From Rhodopseudomonas sp. P2A-2r (GTDB lineage Bacteria > Pseudomonadota > Alphaproteobacteria > Rhizobiales > Xanthobacteraceae): a stretch of 64,000 nt of DNA. Both the position numbers and the translations under genes were made by a program. Under the pieces are notes generated by a model. That model had not been told where the DNA came from. It saw only the letters and a list, made by a program, of their open reading frames with translations, and did not search any database. Of this stretch, positions 19,055-29,044 are shown in pieces (the first letter of the stretch is position 1; each line of letters opens with the position of its first letter). Location: the NCBI RefSeq assembly GCF_026015985.1, contig NZ_CP110389.1:6418001-6482000 (forward strand). The letters are read 5' to 3'.

Positions 19055-21730
19055 ATGACCGATATCAGTCTGGAAACCGTCGCGGGCAAACTCAACCGTG
19101 TGGCTTATGAGGCCTTCTTCAAGGCCTTGCGTCAGGCCAAGGGGGCCGGCAACCGAAACGTCGAACTGGCTCACTGGATGTCCCACATCCTGCAGAGCGA
19201 GCAGACCGATATCGGCCTCACCGCAAACCACTTCAAGATCAACCCGGCCAGATTGTCGACCGACATCGGCGCCGCGCTCAACGGCTTTCGCAAGAACGAA
19301 ACCGAAATGCCGGCGGTCTCCAATACCGTCATGGACCTGCTCGATCGTGGCTGGCACTACGCCACCCTGTTTTTCGGCGAAACGCAGATCCGTACCGGCC
19401 ACATCCTCGTCGGCGCCCTGCAATCCCGAGAACTCCGCCGCGCCTTCACCGAACTCTCATCCGAATTCGCCAAGGTCTCGGTCGACGTCCTGACGGCTGA
19501 ATACAGGGCCATATGGGCGGGATCGTCGGAAGAAAATCTCCGGCCGATGGACGGATCGGGACTGGTCGCCGGCGGCAGCTCCGATACGACCTCGCAAAAA
19601 GGCACCACCGCACTCGACCGATTTTCGCAGGACCTGATCGCGCGGGCAAAATCGGGGGACATGGATCCGATCCTTGGGCGTGACGAGGAGATTCGCCAGA
19701 TCATCGACGTGTTGATGCGACGACGCCAGAACAATCCGATCCTGACCGGCGAGGCAGGCGTCGGCAAGACCGCGGTCGTGGAGGGATTTGCCCAGCGGAT
19801 CGCCGCCGGAACCGTACCCTCGCCGCTCCGCGGCGTCCGGCTCTGCGCGCTGGATATCGGATTGATGCAGGCCGGCGCCTCCATGAAGGGTGAATTCGAG
19901 CAACGGCTGCGCTCCGTGATCGACGAGGTTCAACAATCGCCGATTCCGATCATCCTTTTCGTGGACGAAGCCCATACGCTGATAGGCGCTGGCGGCAACG
20001 CCGGTACCGGTGACGCCGCCAACCTGCTTAAACCCGCGCTGGCCCGGGGCACGCTTCGCACCATCGCGGCGACGACCTGGTCGGAATACCGCCAGTATAT
20101 CGAGAAGGACCCGGCGCTGACGCGTCGTTTCCAGCCGATCCAGATCGGCGAGCCCGATGTCGGCAAATGCTGCGACATGTTGCGCGGCATGCTCGGCCCG
20201 ATGGAGAGGCACCACAAGGTACGGATCTCCGATGCTGCCATCGTCGCTGCCGTGAACCTGTCGCACCGCTATATTCCGACACGGCAACTGCCGGACAAGG
20301 CTGTCAGCCTTCTGGATACCGCCGCAGCGCGAGTGGCGATCAGCCAGAGCGGCATTCCCGCGGCGATCGAAGATCAGGCCGCGACGATTTCGTCCCGCGA
20401 GGCCGAGAAGGCCGCGCTGATCACCGATCAGGACCTCGGGGCGCAGGACCAAGGCAGGATTGCCGCAATCGACGCCGAGATCGCAACTCTGAAAGAATCC
20501 CTTGCGGTCCTCGAAGCCGACTGGGCAACCGAACGCGCGCTGGTGGGGGAGATTCGCAGCCTGCGCGATATTCTCTATCCGCCGGCAGAGCCGTCACCGG
20601 CTACAAACGCGCCGGAACTTAGCCCGGCCGCCGCGGTCGGTGACGAGGAAACCCGCACGCGGCTTCGGGAAAAGGTCGATGCGCTGGAATCGCGGGATCC
20701 GGAGCACAGAATGATCTACGCACATGTCGATGCGCAGGTCGTAGCGTCGGTCGTGTCCGATTGGACCGGTATACCTGTCGGCCGGATGGTCAAGGACGAT
20801 ATCGAGAACGTGCTGCGCCTTCCTGAAATTCTCAACAGGCGCGTTGTCGGGCAATCGCACGGCCTCGCCATGATCGCACGCCGTATCGAGACCAATCGCG
20901 CCAAGCTCGACAACCCGAACAAGCCGATCGGCGTCTTCATGCTGTGCGGTCCCTCCGGCGTCGGCAAGACAGAGACCGCGCTCGCTCTCGCGGAAGCGCT
21001 CTACGGCGGCGAGCAGAACATGATCACCATCAACATGTCGGAATTCCAGGAGGCGCATACCGTATCGTCGCTGAAAGGCGCCCCGCCCGGTTATGTCGGC
21101 TACGGCGAGGGTGGCCGGTTGACGGAAGGCGTTCGCCGCAAGCCATACAGCGTGATCCTGCTCGACGAGGTGGAGAAAGCCCATCCCGACGTACACGAGA
21201 TTTTCTTCCAGGTTTTCGACAAGGGCTTCATGGATGACGGCAACGGCCGACGGATCGATTTCAAGAACACCTTGATCATCCTGACGACCAACGTCGGTAC
21301 CAATCTGATCATGGGACTGTCCGCCGATCCCAAATATCGCGACGATTCGGAGGCGCTGGCGCAGGAACTGCGTCCAGAGCTGTTGAAGATCTTTCCTGCG
21401 GCTCTGCTCGGCCGCATCGTCTCGATCCCGTATTACCCGCTGTCCAACAAGATGCTGGGCGGCATCACCAGGTTGCAACTCGACCGGATCGGTCGGCGTG
21501 TACGCGAAAACCACGACGCGAACTTCAGCTACAGCGACGCCGTGGTCGATCGCATCGTCTCGCTGTGCAACGATCCCGATTCCGGCGGGCGGATGATCGA
21601 CAATATCATCAACAATTCGATCCTGCCGGCGCTTTCGCGCGAATTCCTCAAGCATGCCCTGAGCAAGGAAAAGCTGAAGGATGTCGAGATCACCGTCGAG
21701 AATGACGATTTTTCCCATGGCTGGAAGTGA
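19055..21730 (+). CDS. tssH: TssH (ClpV) T6SS disassembly AAA+ ATPase
   Basis: An 891-residue Hsp100 protein that recycles contracted sheath. The N-terminal Clp_N domain (1-160) is followed by two AAA+ modules: Walker A GEAGVGKTAVVEG with Walker B ILFVDEAHTLIGAGG, and Walker A GPSGVGKTETALALAEAL with Walker B VILLDEVEKAHPDVHEIF. Between them is a coiled M-domain rich in Glu/Asp/Ala. The frame is intact. It lies 16 bp after tssG and overlaps the next gene region. Confidence 0.96.
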   Translation: MTDISLETVAGKLNRVAYEAFFKALRQAKGAGNRNVELAHWMSHILQSEQTDIGLTANHFKINPARLSTDIGAALNGFRKNETEMPAVSNTVMDLLDRGWHYATLFFGETQIRTGHILVGALQSRELRRAFTELSSEFAKVSVDVLTAEYRAIWAGSSEENLRPMDGSGLVAGGSSDTTSQKGTTALDRFSQDLIARAKSGDMDPILGRDEEIRQIIDVLMRRRQNNPILTGEAGVGKTAVVEGFAQRIAAGTVPSPLRGVRLCALDIGLMQAGASMKGEFEQRLRSVIDEVQQSPIPIILFVDEAHTLIGAGGNAGTGDAANLLKPALARGTLRTIAATTWSEYRQYIEKDPALTRRFQPIQIGEPDVGKCCDMLRGMLGPMERHHKVRISDAAIVAAVNLSHRYIPTRQLPDKAVSLLDTAAARVAISQSGIPAAIEDQAATISSREAEKAALITDQDLGAQDQGRIAAIDAEIATLKESLAVLEADWATERALVGEIRSLRDILYPPAEPSPATNAPELSPAAAVGDEETRTRLREKVDALESRDPEHRMIYAHVDAQVVASVVSDWTGIPVGRMVKDDIENVLRLPEILNRRVVGQSHGLAMIARRIETNRAKLDNPNKPIGVFMLCGPSGVGKTETALALAEALYGGEQNMITINMSEFQEAHTVSSLKGAPPGYVGYGEGGRLTEGVRRKPYSVILLDEVEKAHPDVHEIFFQVFDKGFMDDGNGRRIDFKNTLIILTTNVGTNLIMGLSADPKYRDDSEALAQELRPELLKIFPAALLGRIVSIPYYPLSNKMLGGITRLQLDRIGRRVRENHDANFSYSDAVVDRIVSLCNDPDSGGRMIDNIINNSILPALSREFLKHALSKEKLKDVEITVENDDFSHGWK

Positions 21731-21732
21731 TC

Positions 21733-22023
21733 ATGGCGAAAAACCGTTTTGAGCAGGTTGACGACTTCCAGCCGAATGCCATCAATCTGAAGCTGATGAA
21801 GAAAGACGATGGCGAGATCGGGATCATTCATTGCCCGAAATCGGCAGCGCCCGATCAGTTGCCGGCCGACCTGACGAGCGAGGAAATGCCGGTTCGCAAC
21901 GCGGTGATCGGCACCATTCAGCTCGCCAACGCCAAAAAGCTGCCGATCGTCATCATCGACCCCGACAATATCTGGACCGGTGAATGGGGAGAGCTGTGGC
22001 GCTTCGAAGACAGGGACGACTGA
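21733..22023 (+). CDS. Small acidic protein after tssH, unknown function
   Basis: About 96 residues from the ATG at 21733, three bases after the tssH stop. It contains INLKLMKKDDGEIGIIHCPK and IVIIDPDNIWTGEWGELWRF, is soluble and acidic, and has no signal peptide. No family is recognised. Tight coupling to clpV suggests a T6SS-related job. Confidence 0.7.
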   Translation: MAKNRFEQVDDFQPNAINLKLMKKDDGEIGIIHCPKSAAPDQLPADLTSEEMPVRNAVIGTIQLANAKKLPIVIIDPDNIWTGEWGELWRFEDRDD

Positions 22024-22103
22024 CTGCTCGCGCATCACATGCGCGGAAACCGGCATTGAACCAACTGACGCGACGACGTTGTCATTGAGGGAGGACCCAA
22101 TCC

Positions 22104-22370
22104 ATGCGCGCTGGTTATGTAATCGCCCGCGAAAACTTCAAGGAGGCGGCCAAGCACGTATCCGCCGAGGCCGACCCGGTCATGTTCAATCTTCTCTACG
22201 GTCTGCAAAGCCTGGCGGATCAGATCGAGGCAGACTTTGCCGCACTGACCGCGCCGCCCGTCTCTGCGGCGAGACCGCCGGAAAAACGAGCCTCCCTCAA
22301 GCCAGCTGTTCGTCCGCCGCGATCCACCGCCAAGAAGCGGTCGAAAAAGGCCCGGGCCAAATCCCGCTGA
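22104..22370 (+). CDS. Small protein with strongly basic tail, unknown function
   Basis: An 88-residue product. The first 45 residues are predicted helical and mildly acidic (FKEAAKHVSAEADPVMFNLL). The last 30 are Pro/Lys/Arg-rich, ending KKRSKKARAKSR. Such tails bind nucleic acid or acidic partners, but nothing specific can be assigned. It lies 80 bp after the small acidic gene and 275 bp before the kinase start. Confidence 0.6.
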   Translation: MRAGYVIARENFKEAAKHVSAEADPVMFNLLYGLQSLADQIEADFAALTAPPVSAARPPEKRASLKPAVRPPRSTAKKRSKKARAKSR

Positions 22371-22645
22371 CCAACGACCGGGCGGACGTCGAAGCGCGAT
22401 TGGCCGGCCGATACTTGCACCGGCATGGCCGGCCGGCCTAACATCCATGCCGGCCGGGCCGCGTCATGCACCTGGTCGACAGAGCTGTGCTATATCTCTC
22501 CCCGGATTGGCGAGTGCGGGACCGTGACAGCGCCACGCATCATTGCGGAGACCAGCGTGACGAGTTTCGTCGTACCGCCGCAGCCACGTGATCCTTCATC
22601 GCGTCCGACATGCCTTTCCGGCAGGAAGCGGACGGGGCTTCGCGC

Positions 22646-24425
22646 GTGAGCCAGCAGAGCCCCTATCGACCGCAACGTCGCGGTGTCCCCCCGGAACCCG
22701 GCTGAACGGCATTTACGAAATCGACGAGATGATCGGCGCCGGCGGCATGGGCGAGATCTATAAATCCCATGAGATCCAGACCGGTGCCGCCGTCGCCATC
22801 AAGATGCTGCTCCCGGACGTCGCCGACAACGAAATCTCGCTGGCTCTCTTCCGTCGCGAAGCGGCGGCCCTGCACCATCTCCCGCACGACGCCATCGTGC
22901 GATATTTCCTGTTTACAGTGGAGCCGGTGTTGCAGCGGCCCTATCTGGCAATGGAGTTTGTTGACGGGCGGTCGCTCTCGGACATGCTGCTGGAGGGCCC
23001 GCTACCATTCGAACAACTGGGGAAGTTGCTGCGTCGCGTCGCTTCAGGATTTCAGGCTGCGCATGAACGCGGAATCGTTCACCGGGATGTCTCGCCCGAC
23101 AATATCATCGTTCCGCATGGAGACGTCACGAAGGCCAAGATCATCGATTTTGGCATCGCCCGGTCGACCCAGGGCGGTGACCCGACGATCATCGGCTCCG
23201 GCTTCGCCGGAAAGGAGAATTACGTCTCGCCGGAGCAGGTCGGCTTGTACGGCGGCGACATCACGCCAAAATCGGACATCTACAGCCTTGGCCTCGTGCT
23301 TTACTATGCCGCCTGCGGGCAGAAACTGGACATGGGCGGCAGTCAGTTCGATCTCGTCGAGAAGCGGCGGCAAATTCCCAATCTCGATGCTGTCGACGCA
23401 CGCTTTCGACCCTTGTTGCGTCAAATGCTGGAACCCGATCCGGCCAAGCGCCTGGCTTCCATGGAGGAGATCACAACCCAGACGTTCGGCGCAGCGGAGC
23501 CGGCGCAAACATTCAAACGCGCAACAGCCGATGCGAGCAGTCCGTCATCGCCCGTCGCCGGCGCACGGAAGGTTCCGACCTGGCTCATTGCAGCCGGTGC
23601 CGCCACGCTCATCGCCGCGGGCGTGGTGGCCTATGCGGTTTATTCGACTAACGATGCCGACGCGCCCTCGCTGGACGCACCTCAGCTCAGTCCGGGCTCC
23701 GCGGCTCCGCGACCCAAGTCGCCTCCCCCATCAATGCGCCGGATGCAGGTCCGCCGATCGCACGCACGCCCCCTTTGACGATACCTCCGATCGATGGATC
23801 CGTCAGCCGGCCTGACCAGATCCGCAATTTTGTCGAACGCTATGAAGGCGGCGAATGTCTCTTCCTGATGCCGGTGGCGATCAGCACCAACGCGGCCGTG
23901 CTGGAAGGTCTCGCAGCCACTCCCGCGCGCTTCGACGAATTCGCGGCGAATTTCAAACGCGCCCTGGGCTTCGCCCCGTCGATCGGCGCGCGCCTGATCA
24001 CGGATCAGCAGTGTGCCGCGGTTCGCTTCCTGAACCAGTCACGCGGCGAGCGGCTACGTACGCCCCGGATTTTGCTGGCCTCGACCGACGTGCCGAACGG
24101 CGAGACGCTGAATGGCACCGTCGAGAACGTAGCCAATCGTACGGTCGAATTGCTGTTGATCTCCGACGCCGGCCAGGTGCAGAACCTGTCCAGCCTCATG
24201 AAGCCCGGTATCGACGTACTCGCTTTCTCGATCGGCATGCAGAAAAGCGACGGACCGGCCCGACCGCAACTCCTGATGGCCGTTGCGACAGCTCAGCCTG
24301 TCGACGCGCTGAAGCTACAGCGTCCCGTCGCAGCGGATCAATTCTTTCCGAAGGTCCTCGCCGATACGCAAGCGGAAGGGACGAACATGACGGCAGCAGC
24401 GAGGTACTTCCGTCTGGGCAAATGA
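22646..24425 (+). CDS. ppkA: Transmembrane Ser/Thr kinase (PpkA/TagE-like), two apparent one-base frameshifts
   Basis: The kinase domain shows the glycine loop IGAGGMGEIYK, VAIKMLL, the catalytic loop IVHRDVSPDNIIV, IDFGIA in place of DFG, and SPEQ. One membrane helix follows (TWLIAAGAATLIAAGVVAYA). The C-terminal periplasmic domain is in another frame. One extra C in the run at 23725-23729 joins them via PPPINAPDAGPPIARTPPL. Upstream, one extra C in the run at 22687-22692 connects the GTG at 22646 (MSQQSPYRPQRR) to the kinase. Without that repair the only start is a GTG at 22588. The periplasmic part contains a DUF4384-like pattern (VELLLISDAGQVQNL). In other T6SSs this kinase type phosphorylates Fha, here at 4.9-6.4 kb. 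Confidence 0.85.
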
Positions 24426-24448
24426 CGCGGCGCCAAGTGCAAGCGCCA

Positions 24449-25437
24449 TTAGAACTTGCCGACCACCAGAACCTTCAGATCTGTATCGGGTTTGAAATTG
24501 GTGGCTTCGTATTCGAACGGGCGGTTCTCGACCGGCTTGAGGCCCGTACTGCAAAAACTGACAAAACGCTCCTTGCCGCCCGGATCGACGACGAGCTTGA
24601 ACGTCTTGATCGGTGCCGCCCAGTTCGCGCCGGTATGAAGCACATAGCTGATACGTCGCTCCTGCAGCGCCCCCTTACCGGCGAGCCGATCGAGGCCGGT
24701 CAACATTCCATCGGTTATGCAAAAGTCCTTTTTGTACTGTTCGATCTGTCCCGCAAGCGCCTTGTTCTTTCGAAGCGGGGTCCGCAAAATCGTATCGGCT
24801 GCCGTACCGACGCTGGGTCTGTAGCGATGCTCGACGGTCACGGATCGATCCGGCGGAAAGGTCTGCTGACGCACCGCGGAGGTTTTGACGATCCACGCAA
24901 AGCTGTAGATCGGACGGCCGTTGTCGCTGTTGCCTATCGCCGTGAGCAGCCCGTTGGAAAGCAGCTTTTCCCGCGTGGCCTCCCGCAGATCCGCGATGCG
25001 GACCTCCTCGTTCCGATCGGCAGCATCGGAAACTGCAACTGACTGAGCAGACTGCTGACATCCTTGTCGCCGATCCAGGCGCGCTGATCGAAGGTAAATT
25101 TCGCTGGGCGGCCGTCGACTTTGGTCTCGAACGCCACGAAATTGAGCGGATCTCCTGCCGGCAGAACAATACTCTCCGGTTCGGAAAGATCGATATCCGG
25201 CAGCGGGAACGCGACCGTTAATGTCACCGGCTTGCCCGACAGGTTCGCGAACTGATAGCGAATGCTGATGCTGTCGAGTGCAATTCGCAGTTCTTCGCTC
25301 TCCATAGAAATGGCGTTCGTCTGCATGAACCTGAGGCCGCCGATCGACAGCTCAGCCGCGGAATCGTTAGACTGCGCCGAGGTGTGCCAACTCGTCGTGG
25401 CCGCTATGACCAGAGCGCAGCGAACCAAATCCCTCAT
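24449..25437 (-). CDS. DUF4424-like exported protein, apparent one-base frameshift
   Basis: The ATG at 25437 follows AAGGAG and opens a signal peptide ending near SAQSND. The N-terminal half contains VTLTVAFPLPDIDL and FETKVDGRPAKFTFDQ. The C-terminal half contains VEHRYRPSVGT and WAAPIKTFKLVVDPGG. These resemble DUF4424 proteins, which are periplasmic and of unknown function. The halves are out of frame; one extra base in the pair at 25011-25012 joins them through PIGNEEVRIADLREATREKL. Joined length about 329 residues. It converges with the kinase gene (23 bp apart) and diverges from the propeller/NlpC gene. Confidence 0.75.
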
Positions 25438-25535
25438 CACCCCACTCCTTCTTCCGCGTGTTAGTACGTATGGCTATTTGCGCACCCTGTCGGATCGCGT
25501 TTGGCTCCTTCAAATATGATCCAGATCGACGTATA

Positions 25536-25565
25536 TTGACACCCTGCAGTACGGAGTTCGGTATC
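25536..25565 (+). promoter_or_regulatory. Weak candidate promoter of the NlpC/P60-like gene
   Basis: A perfect TTGACA at 25536-25541 sits in the divergent intergenic region. The matching -10 (around 25559-25565) is poor, so only the -35 element supports this. Confidence 0.25.
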
Positions 25566-25611
25566 GCCTTGGCGCTGCGTGATGGCATCGGCTCAAGACT
25601 TTGAGGTGAAG

Positions 25612-27342
25612 ATGTTTCGTCTGAGGTGTGCGGCCTGGATTGTTAGCTGCGGCGCGATCATCGCATCGGCCTCCGTGGCGGTCGCTGATGACACCATCAT
25701 CAAACAGTTTTTCAGCGGCACCGGAGCGGATGCGGTGGGCATCGTTGAAGCCGGCGAAGATATCGAATTGTCCGGGCCCCAGGCGCTGACGCTGGACAAG
25801 GACGGGAACGTGTTCCTGCTCGACCAAATCAACGGGCGCATTCTGAAATTCGATCCCAGGCAGCCCGGGGAGCAGCCGGCGATCCTGAAGATGCCCGACG
25901 ATGTGCAGCCGACCGATATCGTGGTGCGTGCGGACGACATCCTGGTCTGGGACGGATCGGTCCGGACGCTGAAGGCCGCCGCACAGTCGACCCGTGGTAT
26001 CTCGACGGAGCCCGTTACTCTCGAGGAGGTGATAACGCGCGGCATTGAGGATCCATTCGTGACCTCCGCCTTTGCCCAGATGGGATCACAACTCCCCGGC
26101 GCCGCGTCCGAGCTGCTGGATGAAAGCACCCGAGCCGTCACGATCACGAAGAAGAGGCCGCTCAGCCGGCAGTTTGTCGCCTCGCGCGGCAAAGGCTCGG
26201 TGGTGGCGGACGTCGTTCCGAAGACTGACAGCAGCGTACATATCGAAGTCCGCAGCAAGGACGACAACGCGAGAGTTGCCGAACTGGATTTGCGGGTTCG
26301 CAATCGGCTCGGCGCTGTCGAATTCCTCGAGGTCGACAACAACGGCCGCCTCTATGTACTGGCCGAAGATATCCCGGAATCCACCAGACAGGCATCGACC
26401 TTCGTCGCGCGCTTCAAACCTGACGGCAAGCTTGAGGGCGTCTATGAACTGCCGTTGGCAAACACGCCGCTGACGCGTCGTTTCGTCGCCATCTCCGGCG
26501 ACGGTGACGTATTTTTTCTACGCACCAAGGCCGACTCGGTCGCCGTGGTCGGCGTCGGGTTTCGCCAACTGGCGAACGCGCAGATGATCGACGTCCGCCC
26601 GCTACGACAGGACGGAACGCTCGTCGGGATAACGAAAAATTTCGGCGCCATTGCCGCCATCCGGCCGTCGAACCGCCAGCAGGTCGTGGAGACGGCTTTC
26701 GCCTTTGAGGGTTTGCAATGGAACCTGACGCCAGCCAACTACGGCAGCGATCCGGACAGCGCGTGTAGCGGCTTCAGCCGCATTCGTCGGCCATGGTATC
26801 TGCAGGGAAAGGTCAATCAACAGGTCCGTGGCGTGCCTTACTGCTGGGGATGTCACGGTTCGCTGGCGAGCTTCCGCGCGCAGATAGACCGGGGTATCAA
26901 GGCGGGCAACGTCTGCACGCGGGATACGCCGCGCGGCGACGTCGCCGGCGTGGATTGCTCGGCATTCGTCAGCGCCACATGGGGTTTGTCGGTCCACTAT
27001 ACGACCGCAGCCATCCCGGCGATCGCGAGGCCGCTGGAGAATCCTTGGGATTTGAGACCAGGCGATGCCTTAAACAAGGCGGGCTCGCACGTCATGCTGT
27101 TCCTGCGCTTCACACCCGATCGCAAGGCTGAAGTGATGGAGGCCTCGACGGGAGGCTGTAATGGCCGTGTGTGCCGAAATGTCTATCCTTTGGCGGCGTT
27201 GCTGGCACGTGGTTACGTTCCGGTCCGGTTTCGCGGACTGGCCGATGATCAGATGGTCGTCTCGGCAGAGACATATAAAGACGACGCGGCGACGTCAATC
27301 AGCAAAAAAGCAATAGCCGCAGGAAATAATGTGCACCGATAG
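25612..27342 (+). CDS. Exported beta-propeller plus NlpC/P60-like cysteine peptidase
   Basis: From the ATG at 25612 (GAGGTGAAG just upstream) a signal peptide ends around SVAVADD. Residues about 45-380 contain NHL-like strands such as ALTLDKDGNVFLLDQINGRI and LEVDNNGRLYVLAED, suggesting a beta-propeller. The C-terminal 165 residues look like an NlpC/P60 domain: GVPYCWGC near 408 (the PYxWG motif), Cys in VDCSAFVSATWG (C449) and His in GSHVMLFLRF (H493). Such domains cut peptidoglycan peptides. It could open the cell wall for T6SS assembly or act on another envelope target. The caspase gene starts 7 bp after the stop. Confidence 0.75.
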   Translation: MFRLRCAAWIVSCGAIIASASVAVADDTIIKQFFSGTGADAVGIVEAGEDIELSGPQALTLDKDGNVFLLDQINGRILKFDPRQPGEQPAILKMPDDVQPTDIVVRADDILVWDGSVRTLKAAAQSTRGISTEPVTLEEVITRGIEDPFVTSAFAQMGSQLPGAASELLDESTRAVTITKKRPLSRQFVASRGKGSVVADVVPKTDSSVHIEVRSKDDNARVAELDLRVRNRLGAVEFLEVDNNGRLYVLAEDIPESTRQASTFVARFKPDGKLEGVYELPLANTPLTRRFVAISGDGDVFFLRTKADSVAVVGVGFRQLANAQMIDVRPLRQDGTLVGITKNFGAIAAIRPSNRQQVVETAFAFEGLQWNLTPANYGSDPDSACSGFSRIRRPWYLQGKVNQQVRGVPYCWGCHGSLASFRAQIDRGIKAGNVCTRDTPRGDVAGVDCSAFVSATWGLSVHYTTAAIPAIARPLENPWDLRPGDALNKAGSHVMLFLRFTPDRKAEVMEASTGGCNGRVCRNVYPLAALLARGYVPVRFRGLADDQMVVSAETYKDDAATSISKKAIAAGNNVHR

Positions 27343-27349
27343 GCATGAA

Positions 27350-29027
27350 ATGAACAGATCTGCTGCGTTCGCCGTTGCTGCATTGATGTGGTTTTCGACC
27401 GGTCAGGTCTGGGCCACGGGCGGAATCTCGATCGCAAGTCCCGGCGGCGGCAGCGTCCATGGGCTCGTCATAGGAATCGACGCGTATCAGCAGGTCCGCC
27501 CTCTGAAGGGTGCCGTGGCCGACGCACGTGACGTCGAGGCGTCGCTGAAGGGAATGGGCGTCACTGACGTCACGGTGCTCGTCGATGCCCAGGCATCGCG
27601 CGCAGCGGTGCTTCGCGAAATGAATGCGCTGCTGCAAAGAACCAAAAGCAATGACGTCATCTTCCTCTCGATAGCCGGACACGGCGCACAGGAGCCCGAG
27701 CGCATCAAGGGCTCCGAACCAGATGGCATGGAGAACGTTTTTCTTCTGCCCGATTTCGCGCCTACGGCCGCAGGATCCGTGCAGCGAATCCTGGCAAGCG
27801 AGTTCAATCATTTCATTAAGCAGTTCGAAATGCGCGGCGCCAAAGTTGTGTTCGTTGCAGATACCTGCCATGGGGGCGGAATGGCGCGCGAGATTGATCC
27901 CCGCGCAGAGGAAATGAGCTTCCGCCAGGTTCCCCGCTATACGCTGCTGGTCGACAAGCTCCAGCCGGTGTCGGACAAGAGCGATCCGCGGAGCGAGTTC
28001 GACTTCGACCGTACTGCGTTCCTAGCCGCAGTCGACCGCAGCACCAAAGCGCCGGAAGTCCGAATTCCCGGCATCAGCGGTCTGCGCGGCGCACTGAGCT
28101 ACGCCGTCGCGCGTGCCATCGAGGGCGGCGCGGACACCAATCACGATGGGCGCATCACAGTGAGCGAATTGTTCGCTAACGTTCGTCAGGTCGTGTATCA
28201 ACTATCCGATCAACGCCAGAATATCGTGACCGTCACATCGCCCGGCCAGTCGCCTGACTCTGATGTGGTTTTCGACCTCACCCGAGGCGTGGTCTTGATG
28301 CAGGCGCCCAATAGCCCCCTCCATCCACCAATGCAGCTCCTGCACCGTCGCTTGGGCCCCCGCGCCGCCCGCAGGCAACGGCTTCACACAGGAACGCATC
28401 GCAGCGCCGATCCGGCTTGCAGTTCTGGATGGCTCGACATCAGCGCTGCCGGATGTGAAGTCACGCGACGTCACGATCGAATCCGTTCAACCAACTGACA
28501 ACCCTGATCTCATCTGGGACCCTTCATCGCAGGATGTCATCGCTTGGGGTGACGTTGTCGCATTCAAGGTGGACCCAACAGACCTTGCATCCGTTGTCGA
28601 TCGCACCGCTGCGATCCGCGACCTCAAGAAGTTCGCGACGCGTTCGCCACAGATAATGCGGGTTTCCCCGGATGACCGGCAACATCGCAGCAATCAGACC
28701 ATCGACATCGATATATCTGACGTGAATAACCGCGCCGTGCTCTTGTTCAATGTATCGGGAGACGGCACGATCCAGATGCTTTACCCGATAGGCTCTGATG
28801 CCTCGCTCAACCAGTCAGCGAATTTGCGCCTGCCGCTGCGAGTCCGGGAACCTTTTGGCGCCGAGCAGGTCGTCGCAATCACGTCGCAGCAGCGCATGGC
28901 AGAACTGGAGAGCCTCTTGTTGCATCTCAACCGGCGACGGGCGCCGGGACAGGTGATTCAAGCCATTGCTCGCTATGCTCCGCCTGATGCGCGCATTGGC
29001 TCGATCGGCTTCTTTTCTGTTCCCTAG
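27350..29027 (+). CDS. Exported caspase-family (C14) protein with EF-hand-like loop and DUF4384-like tail, two apparent frameshifts
   Basis: A signal peptide (ending near VWATGG) is followed by a caspase fold. The catalytic His is in IFLSIAGHG (H111) and the catalytic Cys in VVFVADTCHGGG (C173), a metacaspase-like DTCHGG motif. Residues 262-273 (DTNHDGRITVSE) match a canonical EF-hand calcium loop. After QAPNS the frame breaks. Extra C residues in the runs at 28315-28319 and 28357-28361 give a Pro/Ala linker and join the C-terminal 200 residues. That part has a DUF4384-like pattern (AVLLFNVSGDGTIQMLYP). A single one-base excess is an alternative explanation. It would act in the periplasm, next to the NlpC/P60-like and DUF4384 genes. 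Confidence 0.78.
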
Positions 29028-29044
29028 GATTGCAAAGCACGCCG

